Source of the DNA: Murimonas intestini
GTDB taxonomy: Bacteria; Bacillota; Clostridia; Lachnospirales; Lachnospiraceae
Direction: 5' to 3'
NCBI RefSeq assembly: GCF_024622195.1
Contig: NZ_JANKBI010000025.1
Location: forward strand, 16,640 to 80,639
DNA length: 64,000 nucleotides
Both the position numbers and the translations under genes were made by a program. Under the pieces are notes generated by a model. The model was given only the letters and a program-made list of their open reading frames with translations, searched no databases and had not been told where the DNA came from. Position 1 is the first letter of the stretch, and every line of letters begins with the position of its first letter. Positions 52,126 to 59,876 of this stretch are shown here, one piece after another.

Positions 52126-53051
52126 TTATAAGCCAAATTCTTTAAACAGCTTCTCCTGCCATTCTCTGTCACTTGCTGCTTTGACAATATCCGCAGTTCT
52201 GTTTTGAAGGGCGAGAAGTTTGTTTAACTGGTTTATTCGCGCTACTTCCTTTCTGCCTTCTTCCCGGCCTTCTTCTCTGCCCTCTTCCTTTGTCTGTCTC
52301 ATATGTTTCTCTTCATCATATTCAAAAATACTCACATTCTTTGCCTCCGTTCTGTTATTTCTCAGAAACTCTGCCAAAATATCATTCTCGATACATTCCG
52401 TTATCGCCTTCTCCACAGCATCTTCAAGCTGCATTGATTTTGTATATTCCCTTACCTTATCCACATAAATGCTGTAGTCCTTCAGCGTTTTGCATTTATC
52501 CATCAGCCTTTCATTATGGCCTCTGTTTATGTTCAACATCACTGCTTTTAATTCCAGCGATATTTCTTTATCCTGCACTTCATATACATCTGAAAGCTTA
52601 ATAATCTGACGGTTCGGCTGTTCCGGCAGTCCATTATAAAAGATCACAAACCCGGGCGCCGGCACCCTGACCGGCCTGCTTCCGTATAAATTCCTGTCTT
52701 TTGTCATATTGGAATACAGGTTTGCTGTATACATCAGAAATCTCAGAGGAAGATTTGGATTGTAGGTGGACTGGTGCTCATAGAGCGCCAGCCGAGAGTC
52801 AATTATAAATGACAAATCATTACGCATAGACATATAGATAGCGTTTTCCAGCGTATTGACTTCAAGCTCCTCCGGGTTCTAATAACTGGTCCCATTCACA
52901 GCATTATACAGCTCTAAAAGCTCTCTTTTGCTGCTGAATATCATTTCAAACAGCCGTGATTTGTAAATGCGGTTAATCCCCCTTTTCCTTTCCCTTTTTC
53001 CTTATCTGCATAACACTGCAGATTCCCTGTTGCGTTACTTTGCTTTTCCAT
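52126..53051 (-). pseudogene. Rpn-family nuclease/transposase-like gene, broken by an amber codon and a frameshift
   Basis: The longest open piece (235 codons from 52833) is the C-terminal three-quarters of a Rpn/PD-(D/E)XK-type recombination-promoting nuclease. It has IIDSRLALYEHQSTYNPNLP, FVIFYNG and a charged repeat EEGREEGREEGR. Upstream the homologous frame continues as RIYKSRLFEMIFSSK...NAVNGTSY, then a TAG at 52879-52881, then NPEELEVNTLENAIYMSM. Further upstream, in another frame, are ATG 53051 with AAAGGAGG before it and MEKQSNATGNLQCYADK. The frame is lost in a purine run near 52975-52990. Two separate lesions make it a pseudogene; suppression of the TAG alone would not restore it. 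Confidence 0.82.
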
Positions 53052-53340
53052 AGTGTAAGCCTCCTTTTAAATGTGGCAGGCGTCCCATGGAGAAGCATCT
53101 ACGTCTTCATCAAGGAACCCTCCTGCCTTTTGAATTGGGATTTAAGCATTGAGATTTCCTTTTGATGCCAGACGGCAGAAATGATATCAGATACGGCAAA
53201 GCCTGTTTGAAAAAAAACCTAAGCCGCAGGATAGAAATGGAACTAAATGCTTTATTGATATTTTAACACAGGTGGGGGGACAGTGCCAGAGTAAATTGCT
53301 GTTTAGGTGAGTAACAGGACGCTTTGTGTTGATGGATAGT

Positions 53341-53745
53341 GAGCCGTCAGACAGGGCAGCTTCAAGTTTACCGGCACAAAGCTGGCTGTTATAAACAAGC
53401 TTGGGTTGGGGTGAAAGACTACTATGTATACGAAAAAGTATAATTGAGATCTTTTCTACGGAATGTCCGGTTTCAAAACCAGATACTTTCAAAATACAGT
53501 TCAATCCAGCTGTTGTAAGACCAATCTGGCGTTTACCAGCTATCAATTTAAAGTAATAACTTACTCAATGCTGGTCCAAAACAGAATATCTTATATATTT
53601 TAAATACAGACAATAATTGCTTCCACTATGTTCCGGGAAACCAGCAAGGTAGTGGCCTCACCCATCCCTCAACCTCATTACGGGAGCCAGCTTTGCATCG
53701 ATAACCTTGGCATCAGCATGAGGGACAGACGGGCGGGAGGATTCG
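53341..53745. repeat. Dispersed repeat, copy A (inverse of 63590-63990)
   Basis: Reverse-complementing 63590-63990 gives a match along this whole stretch at roughly 70-75 percent by eye. Exact blocks include TATGTATACGAAAAAGT, GAGCCAGCTTTGCATCGATA and TAACCTTGGCATCAG. The unit itself is roughly palindromic: its two ends, around CAAAGCTGGCTGTTATAAAC and GGGAGCCAGCTTTG, are inverted versions of each other about 70 bases long, with an AT-rich middle. Confidence 0.8.
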
Positions 53746-53979
53746 TGGTGAAGGACTTGAGCGAGGAGATGAAACTCTTAGGTCCTGGAGGCTGCGGTCA
53801 GCAAAAGTGAGCGCTTGCGCTCAAAGCCGGAGCTGTTTGAGGGGCGGTTGCATCAGCAAACGCACCGAGTTTCCGGCTGCCTTTTGCGTTTCAAGCAGCC
53901 TTCGGGACCTTAGAGTTTCACGACGCAGCGGTTCGGACTGAACCACGAATCCTCCCGCCCGCCTGTCCCTCATGCTGAT
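53712..53979. repeat. 268-base structured hairpin element
   Basis: 53712-53748 pairs with 53943-53979 (37 positions, one mismatch). After an internal loop, 53770-53795 pairs with 53895-53920 (26 positions, three mismatches). Inside, GCAAAAG/CTTTTGC, GCCGG/CCGGC, a small GAGCG/CGCTC hairpin and an apical GCGGTTGC/GCAAACGC hairpin continue the fold. It could be a structured RNA or a cruciform DNA element. No family is recognised. Confidence 0.75.
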
Positions 53980-54041
53980 TCACTGCCTAAATGCAAAGCG
54001 TCCCTCCCGCCCCTAATCAGCTAAATAGCAATTTTCCACCC

Positions 54042-54069
54042 AAAAAGGCCGCTCCCCAAAGGAGCGGCC
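54042..54069 (-). terminator. Intrinsic terminator of the PFOR gene
   Basis: GGCCGCTCC (54047-54055) pairs with GGAGCGGCC (54061-54069) and is followed on the minus strand by TTTTT. It lies about 25 bases after the PFOR stop. Confidence 0.85.
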
Positions 54070-54093
54070 CTTCACCAGAACCCTAAGTCCTGT

Positions 54094-57000
54094 TTATTTC
54101 TCTTCCCCACCGTAAAGTGTGATGAGTTTGTTCAGATATTCGTATCTTTCTTTTGCGTATTCTTCAGACTGTTCAAAGAGTCTCTTTGCTTTGTCCGGGT
54201 TAGCGCGCATCAGAGAGTTGTAACGAACTTCTCCGTTTAAGAATTCCTGATAGCTTTCTGTCGGAGCTTTGCTGTCTAAGGAGAATGCAGGTTTGCCTTC
54301 TTCTTTGAGAGCCGGATTGAAGCGGAAGTTGTGCCAGTATCCTGACTTAACTGCCAGTTCTTCTTCTGTCTGAGCTTTGCTCATGCCTTTCTTGATACCA
54401 TGGTTGATACATGGAGCATAGGCAATTACAAGTGACGGTCCCGGATAAGCTTCAGCCTCAGCGATTGCTTTAACTGTCTGGTTGAAGTCAGCACCCATGG
54501 CGATCTGTGCAACATATACATAACCGTAGCTCATTGCAATGCTTGCAAGGTCTTTCTTCTTAACTTCTTTTCCGCCGGCTGCGAACTGTGCAACAGCACC
54601 TGTCGGAGTTGCCTTTGATGACTGTCCGCCTGTATTAGAGTAAACTTCTGTGTCGAATACCATAATATTGATATCTTTTCCGCTGGCAAGTACATGGTCT
54701 ACTCCGCCGAAACCGATATCATATGCCCATCCGTCACCACCGAAGATCCACTGTGATTTCTTGCCGAGGAAGTCTTTATTGTTAACTACTTCTTTGCAAA
54801 GATCGCAGTCAATTCCTTCAAGAGCTGCTACCATCTTGTCTGTAGCTGTTCCGTTAGTAGCGCCGCAGCTGAATGTATCGATCCATTCCTGGCATGCTGC
54901 TTTAACTGCTTCATCTTCTGTCTTAGCGATAATTTCTTCTACTTTAGCCTTCAGGCCTGTCCTCAGTGCATTCTGAGCCAGAAGCATACCATACCCGAAC
55001 TCTGCATTGTCTTCAAACAGAGAGTTGCACCATGCAGGACCCTGTCCTTTTGCATTTACAGTGTACGGTGTAGATGGTGAGGAGTTGCCCCAGATAGAGG
55101 AACATCCTGTAGCATTTGCAATATACATTCTGTCACCAAACAGCTGTGTGATCAGCTTAGCATAAGGTGTCTCACCACATCCTGCACAAGCTCCTGAGAA
55201 CTCAAGCAGAGGCTGTTTGAACTGGCTTCCTTTAACAGTGTTCTCTTTGAATTTCTCAACAACATCTGTCTTAGCCGGCAGCTCAACTGCATAGTCGAAG
55301 TTCTTCTGGCAGCCTGCATTTGCTTCCATGTTTTCCATTGCAAGTGCCTTAGCACCTTTCTTTCCAGGACAAACATTAGCACAAGAACCGCATCCTGTAC
55401 AGTCATATGCTGATACAACGATTGCGAACTTGTAATCCGGCATACCTGTCATAGGCAGAGTCTTTGTTCCTTCCGGAGCAGCAGCAGCTTCTTCTTCTGT
55501 CATAGCTACAGGGCGGATAACTGCGTGCGGACATACATAAGCACATCTGTTACACTGGATACAGTTTTCCGGCTGCCATACAGGGATATCTACTGCAATA
55601 CCGCGTTTTTCATATGCAGATGATCCGGATGGTGTGGAACCGTCCACATAATCCTTAAATGCTGATACAGGGAGGGAATTACCTTCCTGAGCATTTACCT
55701 TGCTCTGAATATTATTTACGAAATCAACAACATCTTTCCTTCCGCCTTCAGCATGTGCAACTGCAAGACCTTCGTCTGCTGCACTCTTCCAGCTTTCCGG
55801 AACCTGGATCTCTACGACCTGTTTTGCACCTGCATCAATAGCGTCATAGTTCATCTGAACGATAGCATCACCTTTTCTTCCGTAAGTTGCCTTAGCAGCA
55901 GCTTTCATCAGTTCGATAGCCTGTTCTTCAGGTATGATGCTTGCAAGTTTAAAGAATGCAGACTGGAGTACAGTATTGATACGTCCGCCAAGTCCGATCT
56001 CTTTACCGATCTTGATACCATCGATCACATAGAATTTGATGTTGTGGTCAGCAATAAAGCTCTTAACCTGTCCCGGAAGATGTTTCTCAAGTCCTTCCAT
56101 ATCCCATGGGCAGTTCAGAAGGAATGTTCCTCCGTCAACCAGTTCCTGTACCATATTGTACTTATTTACATAAGACGGATTATGGCATGCTACGAAATTA
56201 GCTTTGCGGATAAGGTAGGTTGATTTGATCGGGCTCTTACCGAAACGCAGGTGGGACATTGTAACACCGCCGGATTTCTTTGAGTCATAATCAAAGTAAG
56301 CCTGTGCATACATGTCTGTATTGTCACCGATAATCTTGATAGAGTTTTTATTTGCACCAACAGTACCGTCAGCGCCAAGTCCCCAGAACTTACAGTTGAT
56401 AGTTCCTTCCGGTGTTGTGACGATCTGCTCGCCCAGCTCCAGTGAAAGTCCTGTAACGTCATCTTCAATACCGATAGTAAATCTTTCTTTTTCTGTGTTA
56501 TTGTATACTGCCACGATCTGTGCAGGTGTTGTATCTTTAGAACCTAATCCGTAACGTCCTGTTAATACAGGTACAGCGTCGAATTTCGTTCCCTTTAATG
56601 CTGCAACAACATCAAGGTACAGCGGCTCTCCCATTGCTCCAGGTTCTTTTGTCCTGTCTAATACAGAGATACGTTTTACTGATTCCGGAATAGCAGCGAT
56701 GAGTGCTTCTGCGCAGAATGGTCTGTACAGACGTACTTTAACTACACCTACTTTTTCCCCAGCAGCTAATAAGTAATCAATTGTCTCTTCAATCGTATCA
56801 CATACAGAACCCATAGCGATGATAACATGCTCTGCATCTTCTGCACCATAGTAATTGAACAGTTTATAATCTGTGCCGATCTTGGCATTAACTTTGTCCA
56901 TATATTCCTGTACGATTGCCGGCATAGCGGTATAGTACGGGTTACATGCTTCTCTTGCCTGGAAGAAGATATCCGGGTTCTGAGCTGAACCTCTCTGGCA

Positions 57001-57639
57001 TGGGTGATTTGGATTTAAAGCATGTTTTCTGAATGCATCAATTGCATCCATATCTACCATTTCTTTTAAATCATCATAATCCCATGTTTCAATTTTCTGA
57101 ATTTCATGGGAAGTACGGAAACCATCGAAGAAGTTAATAAACGGGATGCGTCCCTTGATAGCTGCCATATGTGCAACTGGTGTCAAATCCATAACTTCCT
57201 GAACACTGGACTCGCAGAGCATTGCGCATCCTGTCTGGCGGCAGGCATAAACGTCTGAATGATCACCAAAGATGGATAATGCATGGGATGCTATAGCACG
57301 GGCAGAAACATTGAATACTCCCGGAAGCTGCTCACCTGCAATTTTGTAAAGGTTCGGGATCATCAGAAGAAGTCCCTGTGATGCTGTATAGGTTGTTGTC
57401 AGCGCACCTGCTGCCAGAGAACCGTGTACAGTACCTGCTGCACCTGCCTCAGACTGCATTTCAGTAACCTGAACTTCCTGTCCGAAAATGTTCTTTCTTC
57501 CCTGGGTTGCCCATTCATCCGTAGCCTCAGCCATAACGGATGACGGTGTAATCGGATAAATTGCTGCTACATCTGTAAATGCGTAAGATGCATGAGCGGC
57601 AGCATGATTACCATCCATGGTCTTCATTTTTCTAGCCAT
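54094..57639 (-). CDS. nifJ: Pyruvate:ferredoxin (flavodoxin) oxidoreductase
   Basis: A 1181-residue single-chain PFOR that oxidises pyruvate with CoA to acetyl-CoA, CO2 and reduced ferredoxin, the core energy step of strict anaerobes. Domain order is complete. The N-terminal PP domain has YPITPSSVMAEATDEWA. Next come the CoA/transketolase-like domain and the catalytic gamma domain. The 8Fe ferredoxin domain has CIQCNRCAYVCP and CTGCGSCANVCP. The C-terminal TPP domain has SGACAGCGETPYAKL, TGCSSIWG and GGDGWAYDIGFGG. Length is normal. AAGGAGG precedes the ATG. It is transcribed alone between a strong promoter (57724-57752) and terminator, as expected for a highly expressed central gene. Confidence 0.97.
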   Translation of the reverse strand: MARKMKTMDGNHAAAHASYAFTDVAAIYPITPSSVMAEATDEWATQGRKNIFGQEVQVTEMQSEAGAAGTVHGSLAAGALTTTYTASQGLLLMIPNLYKIAGEQLPGVFNVSARAIASHALSIFGDHSDVYACRQTGCAMLCESSVQEVMDLTPVAHMAAIKGRIPFINFFDGFRTSHEIQKIETWDYDDLKEMVDMDAIDAFRKHALNPNHPCQRGSAQNPDIFFQAREACNPYYTAMPAIVQEYMDKVNAKIGTDYKLFNYYGAEDAEHVIIAMGSVCDTIEETIDYLLAAGEKVGVVKVRLYRPFCAEALIAAIPESVKRISVLDRTKEPGAMGEPLYLDVVAALKGTKFDAVPVLTGRYGLGSKDTTPAQIVAVYNNTEKERFTIGIEDDVTGLSLELGEQIVTTPEGTINCKFWGLGADGTVGANKNSIKIIGDNTDMYAQAYFDYDSKKSGGVTMSHLRFGKSPIKSTYLIRKANFVACHNPSYVNKYNMVQELVDGGTFLLNCPWDMEGLEKHLPGQVKSFIADHNIKFYVIDGIKIGKEIGLGGRINTVLQSAFFKLASIIPEEQAIELMKAAAKATYGRKGDAIVQMNYDAIDAGAKQVVEIQVPESWKSAADEGLAVAHAEGGRKDVVDFVNNIQSKVNAQEGNSLPVSAFKDYVDGSTPSGSSAYEKRGIAVDIPVWQPENCIQCNRCAYVCPHAVIRPVAMTEEEAAAAPEGTKTLPMTGMPDYKFAIVVSAYDCTGCGSCANVCPGKKGAKALAMENMEANAGCQKNFDYAVELPAKTDVVEKFKENTVKGSQFKQPLLEFSGACAGCGETPYAKLITQLFGDRMYIANATGCSSIWGNSSPSTPYTVNAKGQGPAWCNSLFEDNAEFGYGMLLAQNALRTGLKAKVEEIIAKTEDEAVKAACQEWIDTFSCGATNGTATDKMVAALEGIDCDLCKEVVNNKDFLGKKSQWIFGGDGWAYDIGFGGVDHVLASGKDINIMVFDTEVYSNTGGQSSKATPTGAVAQFAAGGKEVKKKDLASIAMSYGYVYVAQIAMGADFNQTVKAIAEAEAYPGPSLVIAYAPCINHGIKKGMSKAQTEEELAVKSGYWHNFRFNPALKEEGKPAFSLDSKAPTESYQEFLNGEVRYNSLMRANPDKAKRLFEQSEEYAKERYEYLNKLITLYGGEEK

Positions 57640-57723
57640 TTTGTAATTCCTCCTTATTATTTTAGAATCCCTGTATAGGGACTCATTTGTACATATGGGT
57701 AATGATTTTTCTCATATGGTTTA

Positions 57724-57752
57724 ATAATAGCACATTCATGTAAAATTGTCTA
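57724..57752 (-). promoter_or_regulatory. PFOR promoter
   Basis: On the minus strand TAGACA (57747-57752) and TATTAT (57724-57729) are 17 bases apart, about 85 bases before the PFOR start. A small TCCCT-GTAT-AGGGA hairpin lies in the leader. Confidence 0.6.
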
Positions 57753-57802
57753 TTTCCACAACGGCTGAAATAATATTTTTTATGTTTTTTTCACAGTACA
57801 AA

Positions 57803-57834
57803 AGCCATATACAAAATACTGGCTGTATATGGCT
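57803..57834 (-). terminator. Terminator of the bioY-DUF1284 operon
   Basis: AGCCATATACA (57803-57813) pairs perfectly with TGTATATGGCT (57824-57834), followed on the minus strand by TTTTG. A second nested inverted repeat, GGCAAC (57863-57868) and GTTGCC (57905-57910), lies closer to the gene and encloses two small hairpins. Confidence 0.6.
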
Positions 57835-57911
57835 TCCTCAGAAATCCGACTTTATTTCCGCGGGCAACAGGCTAAGCGAACATGCTTGCATGTGCATTTG
57901 CACAGTTGCCT

Positions 57912-58325
57912 TTATTTTATCTTTTCTATTCCTGCTTTCAGCTTATCAAAACTGCATAGTCCTTCTTTCAGCCATCTGCAGGTCCTGCAGGCTTCATGGA
58001 ATATCTCTTCCGTAATATGTCTCCCCACCCACTGTTCATAGCCCGTAAATGTACGTCTTCCTGCCTCATTCAGCTTCAATGCTTCTGCAAGATAGTCATC
58101 CTTTCTGACTACCCTGTTGCTGTCGTCCCGGCAGGTATTCTCTTTTGTCAGGTTCGGGCATGAACTGCAGATCACATCCGGGCCGCACACCAGCCTGACT
58201 TCAGTCCCGGGTTCCTTCAGGGCAGCTATCATCTCCTGCATATTCCTGCAAAATTCATCGCTGTAACCGTTCCCTCTGTACATGGGAATACAGAGCAGAT
58301 GATGTACACGAAGCTCCCTCTCCAT
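57912..58325 (-). CDS. DUF1284 family protein
   Basis: A 137-residue protein of the DUF1284 family. It has six or more conserved-looking Cys residues, in VHHLLCIPMYRG, VCGPDVICSSCPNL and CRTCRWLKEGLCSFDK, which suggests a metal or iron-sulfur site. Its ATG is at the very end of bioY (stop 58327-58329), so the two are translationally linked and share the biotin-controlled promoter. DUF1284 genes next to bioY are known from other Clostridia by gene context. A role in biotin use or protection of a biotin enzyme is inference; no reaction is known to me. Confidence 0.75.
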   Translation of the reverse strand: MERELRVHHLLCIPMYRGNGYSDEFCRNMQEMIAALKEPGTEVRLVCGPDVICSSCPNLTKENTCRDDSNRVVRKDDYLAEALKLNEAGRRTFTGYEQWVGRHITEEIFHEACRTCRWLKEGLCSFDKLKAGIEKIK

Positions 58326-58326
58326 A

Positions 58327-58896
58327 CTAGGCACCTGCCTCTGTAATCGAGATATTTGCAGCACGCAGCCCTCTTCTCAGGGCAGCAGCCGCTGCATAAG
58401 CCATAACAACGGACACAATATCTTTTATCAGATAAGGTACCGATACCATCAGGGCCGACTCTGCAAATCCCAGCTGTGCAAGAAGTGAAAACTGAAGAAT
58501 ACCAAGCAGATGGCAGATAACAAGGCCGGCTGCAGGCATAAGTACAGTTCTGACCAGATTTTTCTTTTTAACACCGAGGCCGCACAGAGGAGCCATAAAG
58601 AGGAATCCAAAGATAAAGCCTCCGGTTTTCCCCAGCAATATTCCCAGGCCGCCGGAAAATCCTGCAAAAACAGGCGCTCCTACTGCGCCAATCATTACAT
58701 AGACCGCCGTAGCTGCCGTCCCCAGCTTCATACCAAGCACAAATCCTGTAAGCGCCACAGCAAATGTCTGCAGAGTAACCGGAACCCCTGACGGCATCGG
58801 TATGGCTATCTGCGAAAGGACTGCTAATACTGCTGCAAACATGCCTGTCATAACTATGGATTTAGTGGTGATTTTTTTCTTCTCTTTTTTTACCAT
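58327..58896 (-). CDS. bioY: BioY biotin transporter (ECF substrate-binding component)
   Basis: A 189-residue membrane protein with about six TM segments. SQIAIPMPSGVPVTLQTFAVAL and GAVGAPVFAGFSGGLGILLGKTGGF are the BioY signatures that form the biotin pocket. It captures biotin and works with the shared energy-coupling module, whose genes are not in this window. AAGGAG precedes the ATG. A sigma-A promoter and a BirA-type operator lie just upstream, so transcription should fall when biotin is plentiful. The N-terminal tail is rich in Lys. Confidence 0.95.
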   Translation of the reverse strand: MVKKEKKKITTKSIVMTGMFAAVLAVLSQIAIPMPSGVPVTLQTFAVALTGFVLGMKLGTAATAVYVMIGAVGAPVFAGFSGGLGILLGKTGGFIFGFLFMAPLCGLGVKKKNLVRTVLMPAAGLVICHLLGILQFSLLAQLGFAESALMVSVPYLIKDIVSVVMAYAAAAALRRGLRAANISITEAGA

Positions 58897-58929
58897 GATT
58901 GACTCCTTATATTTTCTTAAAGCTTTTAA

Positions 58930-58961
58930 TTGTTAACCTAGTTTCTCATCTCGGTTAACTA
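58930..58961. promoter_or_regulatory. BirA (biotin repressor) operator
   Basis: TTGTTAACC and GGTTAACTA are inverted half-sites separated by 14 bases, matching the BirA operator pattern. It lies directly downstream of the -10 box of the bioY promoter, where bound BirA blocks initiation. Confidence 0.88.
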
Positions 58962-58966
58962 TCTAG

Positions 58967-58996
58967 ATTATAGCCAACATCAGCACATATTGTCAA
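58967..58996 (-). promoter_or_regulatory. bioY promoter
   Basis: On the minus strand perfect TTGACA (58991-58996) and TATAAT (58967-58972) boxes are 18 bases apart, just upstream of the BirA operator. Confidence 0.85.
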
Positions 58997-59037
58997 TCAT
59001 TTTTTTATAATAGTTAACATTTCTTCGCCGCACTCTT

Positions 59038-59508
59038 TTAATTGTAACCCTTACACACATCGATCCATCCCTTTGCACGTGAATATTTATAAAGCTCCTC
59101 ACAGCTAAGCTCGATGGCACTGCTGCTGCTCCCACATGCGGGAAATACTGTCTCAAATCTTTTCATGGATTCGTCCAGATATATTTCCACATCCTCTGAC
59201 ACTGCAAACGGACAGACACCTCCCACAGAATGCCCTACCATCTCATCCACCTCACCGGGTGTCAGCATCTTAGCTTTTATTCCAAAATAATCTTTAAACT
59301 TTCTGTTGTCCACCTTTTGATCTCCTGCCGTTACTACGAGCAGTGCATGTTCATCCTTTTTAAATGATAATGTCTTAGCAATCCTGGCCGGCTCCACCTT
59401 AAGCGCATTTGCCGCCAGTTCGACTGTGGCACTTGAAACATCAAATTCCTGTATCCTGTCCTCCATACCAAATTGTTTAAAATATTCTTTAACTTTTTCT
59501 ATAGCCAT
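59038..59508 (-). CDS. YbaK/EbsC-type aminoacyl-tRNA deacylase
   Basis: A 156-residue protein of the YbaK/ProX editing family, which hydrolyses mischarged tRNA such as Cys-tRNA(Pro). ARIAKTLSFKKDEHALLVV carries the conserved Lys, and GHSVGGVCPFAV the glycine loop of the active site. AGGAGAG stands before the ATG. It is a single gene between bioY and the surface protein gene. YbaK-like proteins are common and often multi-copy, so the exact tRNA specificity is open. Confidence 0.88.
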   Translation of the reverse strand: MAIEKVKEYFKQFGMEDRIQEFDVSSATVELAANALKVEPARIAKTLSFKKDEHALLVVTAGDQKVDNRKFKDYFGIKAKMLTPGEVDEMVGHSVGGVCPFAVSEDVEIYLDESMKRFETVFPACGSSSSAIELSCEELYKYSRAKGWIDVCKGYN

Positions 59509-59876
59509 ATCTCCACTCTCCTATCTGACAATACGGCAGATTACCTGCCATCTTGATCTTTTCCAGTATAGGACAGAAAACGGATTACATCAAGATATAT
59601 TTCTGTTTAGCGGAATAACAGGATGCCTCTCAGGGTTATCAATGAGCTTTGAAACAGGAGCAGGGCTTTTATCCGTAAAATCATTGGCGGAGAAGCAGAT
59701 AAATTAAGACGTGCAAAAGAGATGGATTTCCCCATTACCCCCGGCATCAAACCTGCCGGGAAGAGAAGATATAAGATACCGTCAGATATAATAACTTTGG
59801 GGCATCTTCCAAGGGGAAGGTGCCCCGCAATTATACAGCTCCCCGGCCGGATATGTTGCATTGCTGAATTACTGTA
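59509..59876. other. Intergenic stretch with two hairpins
   Basis: No gene is supported here. The hairpin CCCGGCA-TGCCGGG lies at 59740-59760, and a stronger one, GGGGCATCTTCC/GGAAGGTGCCCC (one mismatch), at 59799-59826; the latter probably ends the surface protein gene. A rightward open stretch near 59664-59870 encodes protein-like sequence but has no start codon with a ribosome site. Confidence 0.55.

Larger units (their letters stand above)
53052..54041. other. About 1 kb without a gene, holding the repeat region
   Basis: This gap separates the Rpn pseudogene from the PFOR terminator. It contains the AT-rich centre and two outward-facing ends of a repeat (53341-53745) and the long hairpin (53712-53979). 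Short reading frames occur (for example 53628-53810) but lie wholly inside the repeat and lack ribosome sites. Confidence 0.7.

Noticed and set aside
52879..52881. In-frame TAG read as recoded amino acid
   Set aside because: A second lesion (frameshift) exists in the same gene and no other gene in the window shows in-frame TAG, so decay is the simpler reading.
53187..53546. 119-codon leftward frame
   Set aside because: It overlaps the repeat, lacks a ribosome site and shows no protein family pattern; similarity to copy B is at DNA level with shifts.
53628..53810. 60-codon rightward reading frame
   Set aside because: It lies wholly within the repeat and the left arm of the hairpin, has no ribosome site, and the other repeat copy breaks the frame.
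59607..59861. 84-codon leftward frame between ybaK-like and surface protein genes
   Set aside because: No ribosome site, hairpins inside it, and no recognisable domain.
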